Of a stretch of 64,000 bases of DNA, positions 62,600-64,000 are shown one piece after another. The DNA is from Plazaster borealis (Eukaryota; Echinodermata; Asteroidea; Forcipulatida; Labidiasteridae). Below the pieces are notes generated by a model. The model ran no database searches. It was given only the letters and a program-made list of their open reading frames with translations, and was not told the DNA's origin. The position numbers and the translations under genes are program-made. The stretch lies in contig CM037459.1 of assembly GCA_021014325.1 (NCBI GenBank), positions 16,208,501 through 16,272,500 of the forward strand. The letters run 5' to 3'. The first letter of the stretch is position 1; every line of letters starts with the position of its first letter.

Positions 62600-63990
62600 T
62601 TATTGAAATTGACTTATCTTGTCAGTGAGTTTGTTCTCATTTCTAGGTAACCACTCAGGAAGTAGGATGAAATCGTGTTTCTTAGACAAAGTATGTATTG
62701 ACAATGCAAGGTTACATGTATGTAGTTTGGGTTTGACGCTACCACAAGTGATTATCTTTGAAACCTTTGAATTGTCAGTACACCATTCGATAGTTTTGTG
62801 AGAAACCACCTTTTGTAATTCTAAGAGCAAGTTCAGAACTGCGGCTAGTTCGCACAAAGTTGAGCTTTTGCATTTTTGTGATTGTGACCAATTTCCTTGA
62901 ATTTTGAGATCTGGAACATATCCACCGCAACATAATCTGAAAAAATGGTCATAGATGGAACAAGCCGGAGTCTATTGGAAAAGCCGTTCAGGGAAACAAT
63001 GTTTTGGTCCCAGAATTCGATATCAGCTTTAGTGTTGTTGCGTACCTTTATCGATTGATTCCAAGAATTTCTTGATTCGATTGATCTGTATGAATCAAGA
63101 GTCATCAATCTAGCAATGTGGCCCAATGCTAGAGACATTGAGATTACTTGACCCGTCAAACATGCCAGCTGTTTAACTGGTACGCAATTGGTGGCTTGGT
63201 GTGTCGAAAGAATTGTTGAGATCATTGAAAGAAAATCTTTGAATTTCTTTTGCGGTATACAAAACAGAAAACTCTTTAAATTGATGATGAGACCAACATG
63301 TAAGTATTGCATTTCATTAGTTGGTTCCCATGCATTTTAATTTTTTAGGAACAAAGCCGCTATTGTTGATGGTATTTTGCACAATATTTTAGCTTTTTGT
63401 GCTGAAGCATGATCTGGTGATATGAGAAGACAGTCATCAATGTACATGAATGAAATGATATCCTGAGAGTGCCGAAAATACACTAGCGGCCTTGTTTAGC
63501 TCAGTAAACAGGTGGCATGCAGTTGCACTGCTTAATCCAAATGGAAGGGCAGTGAACATGTAATATCTAACATAGTTATGGCAATGATGCCAGGAAAAAC
63601 CTAGGTATTTTTTATGTGGCAGGAATATTTCTACATGGTGATACCCAGATTCAATGTTAACCAAGAAATACACCCAGTTAATGTCAAGTGATGGACCGAT
63701 ATGGGCAAGATCTTCATACTTGAACTTTGATTTCCAAATGAAATGATTTGGGTGCCGCAAATCTAAGACCAAAAGCAGCCTTCTGCAATGGTTAACAATG
63801 GTTACAGCAATATGGTGGGAAGTCTAATGCTACAATGCATTGTTTTGTGATCAATTTGGAAATGGCGTTTTCAACAAACTGGGCATGGTTCAGGCTTGAC
63901 TTTTTGTTTTTCAATACAATACATGTACGTGGTGGTTCTAAATAAAAAGGAATCTTATAACCTGTTTCTATAAAGTCTAATACAAAAGGG
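62600..63990 (-). pseudogene. Ngaro/DIRS-type reverse transcriptase and RNase H, continues off the window
   Basis: On the minus strand, from the right edge: a GYKIPFYLEPP-like start (about 63935-63970), VLDLRHPNHFIWKSKFKYED (63710-63772), NIESGYHHVEIFLPHKKYLG (motif A, with Asp changed to Asn) and YMFTALPFGLSSATACHLFT (motif B, about 63500-63560). Then come thumb and connection pieces (KKFKDFLSMISTILS, LACLTGQVISMSLALGHIAR) and RNase H (MTIFSDYVAVDMFQIS, then WCTDNSKVSKIITCGS and PEWLPRNENKLTDKIS). Separate frames show breaks. The YVDD region near 63430 is frameshifted. Confidence 0.75.
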
Positions 63991-64000
63991 CTCCCTTTGA

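Overview
This is animal genomic DNA with intron-scale spacing, no bacterial operons, and one host gene recognised with confidence: PIK3C3 (the class III PI3-kinase Vps34). Four of its exons lie on the minus strand in correct order and phase at 56083-56173, 29809-30075, 5969-6103 and 4051-4379. The rest of the gene lies outside the window or was not seen. Apart from short unassigned stretches, everything else is intron filled with transposable elements. The mix is one Maverick/Polinton, several DIRS-type tyrosine-recombinase retroelements, a CR1/L2-like LINE, a Penelope-like element, other LINE tails, MITEs and a tRNA-like SINE. It suits an aquatic invertebrate such as a lancelet, hemichordate or echinoderm, but I cannot name the species.

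The main object is a complete-length Polinton at 13668-29022 (15,355 bp). It has 270-bp terminal inverted repeats that differ at about 5 positions, and a CAATA or CAATAA target duplication. It sits in the 23.7-kb PIK3C3 intron, next to an older LINE remnant. It carries a plus-strand protein-primed family B DNA polymerase and minus-strand genes for a retroviral-type integrase, several conserved small Polinton proteins, a packaging ATPase and the major capsid protein. A plus-strand coiled-coil/membrane protein, a second minus-strand virion-type protein, a duplicated plus-strand putative minor capsid gene and a plus-strand hydrophobic protein follow. Most of the long genes carry frameshifts, so this is a genomic copy and not a working virus. 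I saw no adenain/Ulp1-like protease gene.

The most unusual signal is a family of about 28 short palindromes (20-24 bp) scattered through the Polinton. They share the form AA(A/T)CTTT...spacer...AAAG(A/T)TT. They cluster between genes but also lie inside genes, where they read in frame as peptides such as LLPAKD, LLQAKD, TFVDESL and TFVHESL. One cluster coincides with a frameshift in the polymerase gene, another with a frameshift in a small conserved gene, and a third joins the capsid stop codon to the ATPase without any stop. Each terminal repeat holds one palindrome of the same form. I saw none outside the element.

Layout: 1-13640 holds MITEs, LINE tails, a tRNA-like SINE in a perfect inverted repeat, a DIRS remnant and the last two PIK3C3 exons seen. 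13668-29022 is the Polinton. 29023-33000 holds one exon and GC-poor duplicated repeats. About 32880-37143 is a deleted DIRS element. 38940-40370 is a Penelope-like element with a MITE in it. 43020-47035 is a CR1/L2-like LINE. 47037-53040 is a ~150-bp tandem repeat split by a DIRS element with recognisable inverted termini and internal complementary region. 53180-55760 holds DIRS and LINE fragments. 56083-56173 is the most upstream PIK3C3 exon seen. 57760-59150 holds a 37-bp tandem repeat and a Harbinger-like MITE. 59820-64000 is a tyrosine-recombinase retroelement interrupted by a LINE tail and running off the right edge.
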